From the NCBI GenBank assembly GCA_016648135.1, contig JADDOH010002060.1, forward strand, positions 124,001 to 188,000: DNA of 64,000 nucleotides. Reading direction: 5' to 3'. A program made the translations under genes and the position numbers. Each line of letters starts with the position of its first letter. Within the stretch, counting starts at the first letter, position 1. The notes under the pieces were generated by a model. It was not told the origin of the DNA, made no database searches, and worked only from the letters and a program-made list of their open reading frames with translations. This document shows positions 53,400-63,560 of the stretch, one piece after another. This DNA is from Agrypnia vestita (taxonomy: Eukaryota > Arthropoda > Insecta > Trichoptera > Phryganeidae).

Positions 53400-53730
53400 A
53401 TTTATAGTTTCGATATATGTTGAGAAAGGGTGGGATGTAGGATTAGGATAAAGCAAGAAAGTATGGAATGTCATTGGAAAGTCAGAGGATGCAGGGGGTA
53501 TTGACCATAGTGTGGCATGGATGAAATTTAGATCTGTAGCAGGAAACTGGTGTGACCCGAAAATGCCTTTAAAACTTAAAGGAAAGATATACCAGATTAT
53601 TGTTAGACCCGCGATAATGTATAGCTCCGAATGCTATATTATGTACTACTCTAACCAACTTGAAACACCAGAAATGTCGGCAGAAGTAACGCTAAAAGAT
53701 AAGATTGAAACTTTACACATTCTTGATAGA
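53400..53730 (+). mobile_element. RTE-like LINE fragment, thumb region
   Basis: MAWMKFRSVAGNWCDPKMPL, KLKGKIYQIIVRPAIMYSSE and CYIMYYSNQLETPEM correspond to the WRxVTGVLCDxxxPxKLKGKxYxxxVRPAxLYGSECW region of RTE-type reverse transcriptases. It is cut on the right by the MITE at 53731. Confidence 0.8.
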
Positions 53731-54180
53731 GCTTCACCAACGTAAATTTTGCGTGCGGCGACTTTGGAACTAAAACCCACCCCGCCCGCACCTAGCGGTA
53801 ACCCCTCACCCTGTCATTTAGTTCAATCTCGTATTTGCGCGTGAGCTGCGACATCTCGATTTCCAATATACACTGAATTATGTCCAAAAAAGTCTTGCAA
53901 CACCTTGCAGGTAGTGCAAGAACAATTGCCAATGTAGTTTTAAAGATTTGCGAAGCTGAAAAAACAAATAATGGACCGATATTACAGTTTGACAGCACTC
54001 TAGGTAGAGCGGCCGCCATTACTGATTTGTTTCTTTAGTGTTGCCCGACCAAATTTCTATTAAAGGCTCCGACACCGGACACTGTATATTACGCATTGTG
54101 TAATAAATTTACACCCTGTCAACTTCTGTTTCGCGACAGGGACGCCTTCCCTCGCACGCCAATTTATACTGATGACACTG
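53731..54180 (+). mobile_element. 448-bp MITE family, copy 3
   Basis: Left end GCTTCACCAACGTAAATTTT (diverged), right end CGCACGCCAATTTATACTGA...GACACTG. It has the same length and layout as the other copies and interrupts a LINE. Carries the open frame 53880-54038. Confidence 0.8.
53880..54038 (+). CDS. Transposase N-terminus-like ORF in MITE copy 3
   Basis: A 52-codon frame, MSKKVLQHLAGSARTIANVV then ICEAEKTNNGPILQFDS. The most diverged of the open copies, yet without a stop or frameshift before TAG. Same relationship to DDE-transposase N-termini as copies 2 and 4. Confidence 0.38.
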   Translation: MSKKVLQHLAGSARTIANVVLKICEAEKTNNGPILQFDSTLGRAAAITDLFL

Positions 54181-54189
54181 TAGCCTGGG

Positions 54190-54725
54190 CGTCACGGGCA
54201 TAAGCAACAAGCTGGACGATAGCCGCGATGGTACGGGCACGCAAGGAGACCACCAGACCAGACGGTGAAGCGGGCAACGTCTGTGGATCTTCATCGACAG
54301 TCATCCAGAAGAAGACCAGGGAACTCCTGGATGACTCGATGCTCCAAAACCCTACAGAGAAACGGCCTAGACGAAAGCTACACCCAGATGGGAAGAAAGT
54401 ACAGTCTGAAAACGAGAAGAGCCGACCCCACAGCCTGGCGATGAGTTGGGAAGTCCCAGGAAGAAGAAGTATGACCGGCCTTTATCGTCAAATCTCTGAA
54501 AGGCGAGATCACAGTTTCTTCAGTGTGCACAGGCATACGGTGTGTTCAATATCTGGGTTATCGAATGCGGAGAAGATGAATACGGCAAGGACATTACGCA
54601 CAGGTAAGGAAAATAAGCGGCACCTTATGCGGCACTGCGACAGGTGCCTCAGAAGCGAACTACAGGGAAATACGAAACGCGTTTACAAATCATTTATCTA
54701 CTCTTATCGAGCGGTAGTGTAGCAA
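54190..54725 (+). other. Open stretch of unknown nature
   Basis: A 164-codon frame (54228-54722), basic and polar, with no domain I recognise. The composition (Arg/Lys/Ser/Glu) and GAAGAAGA-rich DNA resemble decayed retroelement coding sequence. No neighbouring repeat helps to identify it. Confidence 0.3.
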
Positions 54726-54964
54726 GACATGAAGCACTCTATGCAATTACTATAGAATTTTTATTGATATTGAGTATTGATTTAAGAACTTTGAAATTGG
54801 CATATATGTGTATAGTCCGTCTAACTTATCTGAAGAATGGCCAAATTTGGAACTAACGACGCCATATTGGATTATCTACAGCTGACGGACCTTTGACAGA
54901 CTTTGTTTACAGAGAGGTTCACGACTGTTTCGATAGTTTTTTAAGAACATTTTAGATTGTCACC

Positions 54965-55274
54965 ATGCCAAAAACCATTAAAAGCGGTGTTCGGGAAATA
55001 ATCTTGAAAATGCACACGTTTTTTGAAGAGGAACAACGTCTAAAAGCCCCAATTATACCGTTTGATTTTGTTCATAGACTTATTGCCGCCACTTCAGGTT
55101 AATGCTGCCATGCATGCATTATAATGATTTTCCCATACTTAGTTTTTTATTTACTATTATACAATTTCTTCAGGTATTTCTGAATCGGCAATTTACAAAA
55201 TAGTTAAAGAAGGTAAAGTGGCCGTGGAAATGGGCATTAAAATATCTACACCCGGAAAAAAAGAACAAGGATAA
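54965..55274 (+). pseudogene. Spliced N-terminal domain of a DDE-transposase-like protein
   Basis: Exon 1 (54965-55097) begins MPKTIKSGVREIILKMHTFF and continues EEEQRLKAPIIPFDFVHRLI. A 76-bp intron (55098-55173) with GT...AG borders follows. Exon 2 (55174-55274) gives GISESAIYKIVKEGK and STPGKKEQG, then TAA. The joined product is about 77 residues. In insects this N-terminal pattern (helix-turn-helix ending TPGKKR) precedes a DDE_3-type endonuclease domain, which is absent here, so the protein is truncated. Upstream TTTGGAACTAACGACGCC resembles the 5' part of the 448-bp MITEs (TTTGGAACTAAAACCCGCC), linking the two. Either a dead transposon fragment or a DNA-binding-only derivative. Confidence 0.6.
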
Positions 55275-55448
55275 GTGGAAAAATTGAATTAGAAGCCGTA
55301 AGATGAGAAAAGTTTTAGAACATATTTTATTCGATAATTTTTTACATAGAATTTTTATTATTTATACTTTTTATTACAAAATTCATTAACGAGTTCATTT
55401 GTATAAACATCTTTTTTCAAAAATAAACTTTTTTATTTATGCACATTA
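55275..55448. other. AT-rich DNA after the DDE fragment
   Basis: Contains TTCGATAATTTTTTAC and AAATAAAC-like sequence that could serve as a polyadenylation region. Nothing else seen. Confidence 0.3.
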
Positions 55449-55598
55449 AAGACTGGTTGCATCAACTTACTTTATAGCAATAGTTCATTTAAAGCATAGA
55501 TTTTTACGAGAGCAGTTGTTTGATCGGTGGAAAATGCAAAATGTCTATGCTTTGAACGAAAGATTACTATAAACCAAGTTGATACAACGGCCCTAAAC
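55449..55598. mobile_element. MITE, GGGCCGGTTG family, copy 3
   Basis: GACTGGTTGCATCAACTTAC and its inverted partner AAGTTGATACAACGGCCCTA, with AAAGCATAGATTTTTACGAG inside as in copies 1 and 2. 150 bp, the same length as copy 1. Confidence 0.75.
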
Positions 55599-55670
55599 CG
55601 ATTGATATCCTTAGGTGTTACTGAGTTAAACATGGTGGTCATGATCATTAGGTATGAGACACCGAATAAA

Positions 55671-55866
55671 ACCGGCGCCACACTGCGCGGATCTTCCGCC
55701 GCATCTCTTCTGTCGTGGAACATCGCTACATTTCTTTCCATACAATATGCGCTTATTAAACACACTACGCGGATGATCGGTCGATCTATTTGCTTTGCCG
55801 ATTTGGCGCAACGGAAAAAACGCGGCAGAAGATCTGCGTAATGTGGCGCCAGCCTAAAAGAATTAT
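55671..55866. mobile_element. GC-rich MITE, GGCCGGCGCCACAC family, copy 2
   Basis: AACCGGCGCCACACTGCGCG and GCGTAATGTGGCGCCAGCCT are the ends; the interior CACACTACGCGGATGATCGG matches copy 1 (17876-18051) in reverse. Confidence 0.75.
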
Positions 55867-56084
55867 TATTGTTTGTTTTTTTTTCCTGAAAATGGTATTT
55901 TTCTTTGATTTTGAAAAAACGCCATTTTGTGACGTTGTGTATTTTACGAATGTATATTTTAAAAATGTACGTTAGTTTACATTTTTTGTTTTTTATCGTG
56001 TCGTATACTGCTTAATAACTTTTTTAAGAAAAAACGAATTTGCATAAAATTCCCTACAAATTAGATAATTTTTAGATTATGGGC

Positions 56085-56465
56085 AGTACCACAACGATTG
56101 GGACGCCCTCCTTTATTCTCCAGATAAGTTGGACGGACTATATCTGTATTCATTGTCGAATTTTTGTGGTATATTTTATGTAGATGGTTTGGGCATGTTG
56201 AGCGAATGAATGAGGAAAGAATGGTAAGAAAGATATATAATGCAAGTGTTGATGGCGCCAGAAAGAGAGGGCGACCGCGGAAGACGTGGCATGACCAGAT
56301 TAACCAGATACTGGGAGATGGTCCCGTTAGAAGCCTCAACAACCGGCGAGCTTGTACGCGAAGATGAATGAATGTGAATGAGGCGAGAGTTGTATGTCAG
56401 GACAGAAGAGTGTGGCGCTCTATCCTCTCTGCCTACCCCCAAGGGGAAACGGCATGATGGTAAGT
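56085..56465 (+). mobile_element. RTE-like LINE, 3' end
   Basis: RWFGHVERMNEERMVRKIYN, RKRGRPRKTWHDQINQ and LNNRRACTRR, then in another frame CQDRRVWRSILSAYP and the GATGGTAAGTAAGTA tail. Same family as 37505-37935. Confidence 0.85.
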
Positions 56466-56690
56466 AAGTATTTTATTTTAAGTATTTAATAGCTGTTCTC
56501 TTTCCTTTTCTTTATTATTTTAATTATTTCTCTTTTTCTTCCTTTTTCTCCTTTTTATATTTTCTCTCCGTATGCCTCAATATAACATATATGTAATTTG
56601 CAATCTATATGGCGGACCACGTCTTGCACTAACAACCTGGTTACGCTGGAATAAACACAATATTATTATTATTATTATTATTATGATACG
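56466..56690 (+). mobile_element. LINE 3' UTR-like stretch with (ATT)n tail
   Basis: Pyrimidine-rich DNA, then GTAATTTGCAATCTATATGG...CTGGAATAAACACAATATT and (ATT)8. A trinucleotide tail after a short GC-richer segment is typical for several LINE clades. Confidence 0.45.
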
Positions 56691-57560
56691 TAGGGAATAA
56701 TATAGAGTGGTACTTAGCACAGTGAATAAAATTGAAAAAAAGATGGAAAAAAAAATGTTATTTGCAGCATTAAATTAACGAAACAGTTAAAAAAAAACAT
56801 TAAACCAGTTTTTCCTCCTCGACATGTTAATGCGTTCTTATCAATCTAGTATTCTAGAGGTCAGCTAAAAAATTACCGCTAAAACATTATTTTTTGTGCA
56901 CCTTGCATTCGTAGTGGACATGTATAAAAGTAAATATTAAGAAATTCGTAGATTTATTGATACACTTTTTTGAATACGTAAATAAATGTGACGTATAAAA
57001 TGCAAAACAATTGAACCATGTGAATTGCTGAATCAGCAACGAAAAGCTTTGCCATACATAACACTTTATCGCCAGCAAATTTACGTCAAACCGATAACAA
57101 AAAGAGGTGTTTTAAAGTTGGCACATTTTTCTTTCAGCTTGCCATTACTGTACGAATTCCCATTCGCATGTTACTAATTATTAATTAAGTATGTACTCTG
57201 TGTGTTATAACTATAAATTGGTAAAAACTCCACATTTACCCACAGTGCGATTGAGAATTCCATTGTGTTTTTAGTAAATTCACACCAACACATATTATCA
57301 AACTTAAAATCGAGTAATGTTCGCTATTAATGACGCCTAGCAAGCGTAGGTACGCGGTCTAAATAATTATGAGACATCAAATGTGACGCACGAGAGGCGA
57401 AGAAAAGCGAAATACATTGTGATTGTGGAAGATTAACGCCTGCCGCCATCTATGGATCTTCAATCAAAGCGCATTGCTCATAGCAGAGACGCGCACCGCT
57501 AGGTAACGGTAATGCACTGGCCGCATGGGGCCGTTTACTACTGCAGCTTTGGACCTGTCC
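56691..57560. other. No gene recognised
   Basis: Mostly AT-rich; 57340-57560 is GC-richer low-copy DNA. No conserved ORF. Confidence 0.4.
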
Positions 57561-58644
57561 GTAGCTTATATTACTCACTCCGTTCCACCAATTTTTACCG
57601 CCATTTTGTAATACCGTTTACAATTAATAAATTTATTTCAACATTTGTAAATTAATTTCAAATAAATGCAAATCGTAAGTACGCGTTTCCATTTTACCTT
57701 TGCAGCTTGTAAGCGCTTTCAAAATCCTTCTGATATCGTCAACATTTAGACGAATCACATGCCTCATATTGTTGGCCCTGATGCCTTTTTATTTTTACTT
57801 TGAGTTGGTTCCATGATTTTTTTTATTATTTCTATCGGTTACCTAGTCTCATTACTAAGTTTATTTTTTAAGTTAGGTTTTGTTCTCATTAATAAGTTTA
57901 TTTTTAAGTTAAGTTTTGTTATGTTCATATAATATCATCTTCTTTTTTATATATATATATATATATATATTAATTTTATCCTATGTAAATTATACCTATA
58001 TCTAAAAATGTAATGTACTTATGCCAGAAAATGGAAAAGAAACGTGTCGACAAGCTGTACAATGCTTAGCACAATAGAAAATATGTATATATTTAATAAT
58101 AAAAATAAATAACACGATCAACATACACAAACCCGACCTCAAGACGCGAATTTTAATAGCACTGGAATCAGAAGACATTCTTGAAAGACTTGGCTCCAGC
58201 GGGTAAAGCAGACAGTCTTGTTAAAAGCTTCAATGATCGAAGATACGCATAAGATATGAAAATTTAAAACGTTTTAAAAATCATTCAATCACAAAATATC
58301 TCGATACAGTGACGACACAACAAAACAGACATAGAATGTACGCAAGATGCGCCATAATCGATAATCTCGAGCGTAAACGAATGACCTGGCGTTTTTATTT
58401 CTCCAGGTAGGTGCAATTTTAATATAAAAAAAAATTACACCTGTTTAGTGCTGTGTCATATCAACACCACAAATTGCGTACTCGACGCAAGTGCAAGTAG
58501 TCTATTACGGGATCACATTGCTTGCCAAGCCAATATCGTGCGCTTCACATCCTCGTAATAAAATATCTAGCTCTAATAATGGACGACCAGCCAAGGTGGA
58601 CGGATCACGCGTAATTCTGACAATATAAAATATTTCAAAAAAAC
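57561..58644. other. No gene recognised; TA microsatellite
   Basis: Shares ATTACTCACTCCGTTCCACC with 20470-20493. (AT)n at 57948-57970. A near-duplicate of ~40 bp (TAAGTTTATTTTTTAAGTTA) occurs at 57858-57916. The rest is AT-rich. Confidence 0.4.
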
Positions 58645-59025
58645 TAACCCATAAATCGCCTAGAGGCGTTCGAAATGTGGACACATCGTAAAATGTTAAG
58701 GATATCTTGGACTGACATGACTAGTAATGTTGAAGTTTCACGCAGAGCAAATACAAACAGACAGTTACTCGACACAGTAAAGCTCCGTAAAATTTCATAC
58801 TTTGGTCATATAATGAGAGGCGAAAAGTACTCCATCCTTCAGCTCGTCGTGACGGGGAAGATTTAAGGGTCGCAGAGGGGTCGGAAGGAGGCGGCATTCC
58901 TGGCTTGGAAACATCCGAGAGTGGACCGGGATAAGAAGCGTGGAAGAGCTGTTCCGCACTGCCCTGGACAGGGAAACTTTCTCCCAGATGATCGGGGGGA
59001 CCCGACAGGGCACATGAAGAAGAAG
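58645..59025 (+). mobile_element. RTE-like LINE, second family, 3' end
   Basis: RLEAFEMWTHRKMLRISWTD, MTSNVEVSRRANTNRQLLDT and KLRKISYFGHIMRGEKYSIL, then frame-shifted GRRGVGRRRHSW...RDWTGIRSVEELF. It ends in AAGAAGAAGAA and abuts a CTCCCTTT element arm. Same family as 45110-45797. Confidence 0.83.
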
Positions 59026-59478
59026 AACCCATAAAAACCAAGTTTTTACTATACTCCCTTTTTCATTTGTATTGTTTCCAATTTGATATTCTATCAACAT
59101 ATTCCTCTTGCTTTAAGTTCATGTGGAAAATCTATTCCATGCATATTGTAATCCTTAAAACTTATAGAATATTGAAAACGTAATAATTGGTATAGGGGGG
59201 CACGGCGTCGGCGAAACAGTTTTCGCACCTTCTCCACGCGTCGGGCTCCTTTATCATTTGTATGGTTTCCATTTTGAAAGAGCCGTTAAAATTTCGAAAA
59301 ATCCAAAATCATACTATAATTTAAAAAAAATAAACGAAAATTTGTTAGATCATTATTATCGTCGCCACGGGTCTGCCTGCAAAGTTTCAGCTCGATTGGA
59401 TTACGGGAAAAGGGTTAAAAATCGATCCAAAGTTTTTTCGGCAGACAAGCAGACGCTACGAGTTAAAAGAAAGGGAGT
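59026..59478 (-). repeat. Solitary CTCCCTTT element arm
   Basis: Inner end ACCCATAAAAACCAAGTTTTT then CTCCCTTTTTCATTTG; outer end AAAGAAAGGGAG before TA (59479). The middle is disrupted: CATTTGTATTGTTTCCAATT at 59069 is repeated as CATTTGTATGGTTTCCATTT at about 59255. The region TTTCAGCTCGATTGGATTAC is shared with all arms. Confidence 0.7.
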
Positions 59479-59544
59479 AACTACTTATATATAAAGAACA
59501 AATAATAAAATGGACACTAAACCAAGACCTCATCCTCAAAGTCG

Positions 59545-59810
59545 AGGGTTTTGAGGTATGGCTCTAGAGGCGCGTACTGAAAGTTTCCTGGTGGATAAGG
59601 TTACGAATGCTGAAATCCTCCAGCGTATGGAAGAAGTGCTGCGGACCGTAAGAAAACTGGAGTATCTCGAACGTGGTATGAGAGGACCAAGGTGTAGTCT
59701 AAACCAACTCGTCATCCAGGGGGAAATAAGCGTAGGAAGACGCCGCGTCTCAATGCTGCGTAACTTGAGGGACTGGTATACATACTAAAGTAATTCGGAA
59801 GAGTTGCTCA
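59545..59810 (+). mobile_element. LINE fragment, second RTE-like family
   Basis: FLVDKVTNAEILQRMEEVL, RTVRKLEYLERGMRGPRCSL, ISVGRRRVSMLRNLRDW. A diverged form of the end seen at 45110-45797 (the KxxYxxHxxRG...GRRxxSWLRNxRDW order). Confidence 0.65.
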
Positions 59811-59859
59811 GAGCGATGCTCATAATATTGAAGTGTAATAGAACAAAATAAAAAAAAAA

Positions 59860-60175
59860 TTGAATGCCCAAGGACTAGAAACAGTAAATCAAAGAATAAA
59901 GTATAATGTATCGGTGCAAATATTTAAAATTAAACACGGATGAGTACCCAAATACTTTGATGACAGGATGAAGCTGAATAGGGATTTTCATTCCTACAAT
60001 ACAACAGGACAACATAAGACTTCCGAAGAGATAGAAAAACACGTCACAAAATTGTATAATGTACAAAGGTCTAAAAATCTTCGATAGCCTGCCAAAGGAA
60101 ATTCAAAATGCGGTGAATAGAAGGAGGTTTAAACAGGAGTGCAAAAATGTTATTGTAAAAACTTTTAAATGACTA
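59860..60175 (+). mobile_element. LINE C-terminal fragment (CR1/L2-like)
   Basis: Across a stop and a frameshift: ETVNQRIKYNVSVQIFKIKH, VPKYFDDRMKLNRDFHSYNT, then IFDSLPKEIQNAVNRRRFKQ and ECKN. The YN..LP.EI.....FK order is typical of such tails. Confidence 0.6.
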
Positions 60176-60269
60176 GATGAAATGCAGTACGTTTGAGTGA
60201 AATCATGTATCAGGGGGCCACATAACATTATGCGTGGAACTAAATAATTAAGACAAATAAAAGATAACT

Positions 60270-60440
60270 TCGTACAGCTCCCTGGCTATCCAGGTGACCA
60301 TAAAATTAGAATGCAGGAACCATACGAAATCAGAGCAGAATTGCAGATTAACATTTCAAATACTAAAATAATGAACTTCATTCCCGACTGGACAGACATT
60401 CGTGTTGACGGAACCTACCCAGGTCAGAAAATGTCCTATT
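60270..60440 (+). mobile_element. LINE fragment around the post-catalytic region
   Basis: ELQINISNTKIMNFIPDW and TDIRVDGTYPGQ resemble the LxINxxKTKxM segment that follows the catalytic YADD motif in RTE-type enzymes. Cut on the right by the hAT element at 60445. Confidence 0.5.
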
Positions 60441-60921
60441 CGGGTAGGGTTGCCAACTATTAATAGAAAAAAGGTCTGAAATAGAGTATATCTGATTTCA
60501 AAGGAGGTAAATAAAGAGTACGGACTTATAAAAAAGAGTATCATTTATTTCAAATTTTTGAAAAGGTTTTTTTGCTACTCTTTGCAGCACATAACAATAT
60601 TTCATTGTTATTAAAAGAATTGTACGACTCCAAACATTCTAACTCAAGTTCACTTTTTCTTGCGACAAAATAAACGTAACCTCAAAACAACTTGTGACAT
60701 TGACATCACAGATTGACATTAGTGGCTGCGTTCAGAAACGTCCGAGTGTGGCTTGGGGAGTAGGGATTCCCGACACGGGAATACCAGCATGTTAAAAGTA
60801 AATAGTCGACTTTTATGGTTACGATAATAGACGTGCGTCATATACGCGTGACTGGCACTAGTACAGTAAACGTTGTGTAAAAAATAGTATTTTAGCGGCC
60901 TCTATAGTGTTATAGATTAAT

Positions 60922-61369
60922 GCCTGCCCAATATAACTTGGCGTGCGGCAGGATTGGAACTGAAACCCGCCCCGCCCGCACCCGGCGGTAACCCCTCGCC
61001 CTGTCATTCAGTACAATTTTGTATTTGCTCGGGAGCTGTGACATCTTGATTACCAATATACACTGAATTATTATGTCCAAAACAACCAAAACAGTCCGGG
61101 GTGGTGCAAGAACAATTGCCAATGAAGTATTAAAGTTTTGCGAAGCTGAAAAGGCAAATAATGGACCGATATTACCGTCTGACAGTTTGACAGATAGAGC
61201 GGCCGCCGCGGAGCGCGCTGTTACCCGACCAAATTTATATAGAAGGCTCTGACACTGGTCACCGGACATTCAGTACATTATGTATCGTGTAATGAATTTA
61301 CAACCTGGCAACTTCTGTTTCGCGACAGGGGCGCCCTCCCTCGCACGTCAAGTTATCGTGGTGACACTC
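60922..61369 (+). mobile_element. 448-bp MITE family, copy 4
   Basis: GCCTGCCCAATATAACTTGG to TCAAGTTATCGTGGTGACAC plus TC. Inner inverted ends ATAACTTGGCGTGCG / CGCACGTCAAGTTAT match at 14 of 15. Exactly the length of copy 1. Contains the longest intact frame (61073-61252). Confidence 0.85.
61073..61252 (+). CDS. Transposase N-terminus-like ORF in MITE copy 4
   Basis: A 59-codon frame, MSKTTKTVRGGARTIANEVL then KFCEAEKANNGPILPSDSLT and DRAAAAERAVTRPNLYRR. It has the same start context in three copies (AATTATTATGTCC in two). Similarity to the spliced DDE-type N-terminus at 54965 lies in the first helix and the xPIxP turn. No catalytic part. Function, if any, would be DNA binding; this is inference. 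Confidence 0.4.
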   Translation: MSKTTKTVRGGARTIANEVLKFCEAEKANNGPILPSDSLTDRAAAAERAVTRPNLYRRL

Positions 61370-61425
61370 TAGCCTACATGATATAGAATACAATGCTCTA
61401 TTTTAGAGTGCGGTTGGCAACCCTA

Positions 61426-61777
61426 CATCCGGGGCACGTCCGACGAAATTATTCACGGAACGAAGCCGGGCCGGATTGCGTCCGGACGCCCGAGTGCGAT
61501 TTTCAAAGGTAATCTTCACTGTGTCTATTTGGAACCGAAAGCGTCCGATAAAGGCGTAGGTACTTGTGCGGAGACGCGAGCGTCGGGCGGCGACGAAAGC
61601 GACACGAGGCTGACATCTGTGGGCGAGTGGACGCTCCAGTCACCGCGAGGTAACAAGGGCCGACAGAATTTCTACCTGCAACCGCGAGGACCTGTTCCCG
61701 TTTCGCCAACGGATCGGCGCGGACCTACTTTGACCAGCGATTTACTGTAGCGTAACATACCTGACACTTGACAATAA
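61426..61777. other. GC-rich low-copy stretch
   Basis: 61430-61740 is CpG-rich, and open frames occur on both strands (61529-61750 plus; 61503-61709 minus). Neither has a known domain. A GT donor-like CAAAGGTAATC lies at about 61505. Possible host exon or regulatory DNA, undecided. Confidence 0.3.

Positions 61778-61802
<25 letters not shown>
61778..61802. repeat. (TA)n microsatellite
   Basis: About 12 TA units. Confidence 0.9.
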
Positions 61803-61808
<6 letters not shown>

Positions 61809-62764
61809 ATAACAATTGACAGACAAAGGTGTAAGACCAAAGAGACCTCTTTATGGAAGAGCCTTCTCTCGGCAGTGGACATAAAACGGCTGCTGGTGAA
61901 CTTTGCATGGTTCTGATCGTCAAGGCCCGCTTCTCACAATGATGATACTTCACACGAATGTATTTTTTTTATCAAAATGTAACGTAAACTCTAGTTGGCA
62001 GTGCAGATATTGTAAGTTATTATACATGAACGAATATGATGCAACTGAAGTGGTTATAAAATATGTACAAGTCATTTTATAAGAATTATTAAAATGTCGA
62101 ACCACGATGTTATCGCTTCAAATATTACTTATAAAGTATTAATAGGTTTATTATTTATTGTCTTCGTGACTTATCTCGTCTTTTGTCTGTTCTGTCATTG
62201 ACTATGAAATAATGGTGTGGGGAGGGGCTTCTCTCAATTCGATCGACCCAGTCGTCACAGAGATGTAGGAAAAAAATCACAAATGGAACCTACATAACAA
62301 AATAAGATACCTTTCTCGATTTATTAATGATCAATGAAGTTAATAATACAAAGGCATTTTTTATAGGCTTCCTAGGTCTTTCATATATTTTTTAATAAAA
62401 AAATACCATTTAAGAGGAATCAATAAATTTTATTATATTCCTTTGATTCTTATTCATATTATATGTCATCTACGGTCAGTATTAAATTTTCAATATATAT
62501 TATATTCAAAACATTTAATATTTAACATCACAACATTCAATACTGTTATATCACTTACAAACCACACATAAATTTCAATTCAGAGTTTATGTTATTAGGT
62601 TCAATTTACTTATTAATAACAGCTGGAACTTATAATGGAGATATTTTAATGTGTCGAGTTTTATTAAGAAAATTATTATTTTATCTACAAGTCCAAGGAA
62701 GTTAAGTCTGGAAAATTGATTGAATGCAATATGCATGTGTAGTAAATGTAACGCTAGTCTGATG
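61803..62764. other. AT-rich DNA, no gene recognised
   Basis: No ORF, repeat partner or structure of note. Confidence 0.45.
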
Positions 62765-62985
62765 AGTAATTACATTCAAATGAATATGGTTAAAATAGTT
62801 TGGACATGCGAAGGAAATGATAAATAAAAGGAACAGAGGTCGAGGTACCTACCTGCGAAAGACCTTTGGAAGATTTTTTCAAGGTTATTGAGAATCACCG
62901 ATGCGGAAGGACTCACACCCAACCGACGGAATATTCAAATGGTCATGGAATGTGTCGCGTGGTATATGCACGTATTGTAACAAGG
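62765..62985 (+). mobile_element. LINE C-terminal trace
   Basis: MVKIVWTCEGNDK, RSRYLPAKDLWKIF and GLTPNRRNIQMVMECVAWYM look like a decayed GHxxRM...RGRPxKTW...ARDRxxWR tail. Several changes; low certainty. Confidence 0.4.
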
Positions 62986-63560
62986 CTAAACAGAATTACG
63001 CACTCTTGTCAAGTGACAGTTGTTTGAAGTTTCCACAACACTATCGAACATTCCAGAACGGCCTAGCGTAATCTACGGCTTTCGGGAAGCATCGAGAAAC
63101 ATCTATAAAAGCCTGAAAGCCATGAGAAAGTTCTCCTAAACACTGGGAACACCTAGAAGGTTCGATACCGGCATTGGCCAGATGTAAATAAGACCGCGCG
63201 CGGGAGTAAGTTGTTGTTGTTTTAGCGCGCTTGACAGCGAAACAAAGCGAAGGCAGCCGCGGGCTGCGGAGGCCAGTGTGGCCAACCATGCGATAATCCA
63301 ACGGCGAATATTCTACTGAAGTTCTCACTTGCGTAGCGAAATAAAACGGAGAGAATAAATAATCCGTGCGAAATCGAATAAAGTGTTAAGCGATAAACGA
63401 GTGATAAAGTACGAAATAGTGTAATTTAAATAATAGCGTTAAGTTCAATAGTGTTAAGTGACTTTGTACATTAAATAATTAATTAATCAGTAATTAATAA
63501 ATACATAATTAAATTCCAGCGTTTTCAATAATTTCTCCCGCAGCCACGACACGTGACAGT
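62986..63560 (+). promoter_or_regulatory. TATA-containing region with heat-shock-element cluster (LTR- or hsp-like)
   Basis: GAACATTCCAGAA at 63046-63058 is a perfect three-unit heat shock element (nGAAnnTTCnnGAAn). Two-unit forms TTCGGGAA (63081-63088), GAAAGTTC (63126-63133) and GAAGGTTC (63156-63163) follow. A TATA box (TATAAAAG) lies at 63104-63111, 46 bp downstream of the first element. The DNA after it is a GC-rich patch and then an A-rich, stop-filled leader (63330-63480), as in retrotransposon leaders and in some hsp 5' UTRs. TGTAACAAGG at 62976 could be the start of an LTR, but no matching second LTR or primer site is seen. The nature is undecided. Confidence 0.35.

Larger units (their letters stand above)
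60445..61425. mobile_element. hAT-type element, CAGGGTTGCCAAC family, copy 2
   Basis: Ends TAGGGTTGCCAACT and TTGGCAACCCTA. Flanks TATTCGGG and CATCCGGG match at 6 of 8. The body matches 11196-11982. It carries the 448-bp MITE (60922-61369) but lacks the fold-back insertion of its sister copy. Confidence 0.85.

Noticed and set aside
61503..61750. A host exon with donor CAAAGGTAATC
   Set aside because: Frames on both strands, no domain and no acceptor; kept only as a GC-rich stretch of unknown role.
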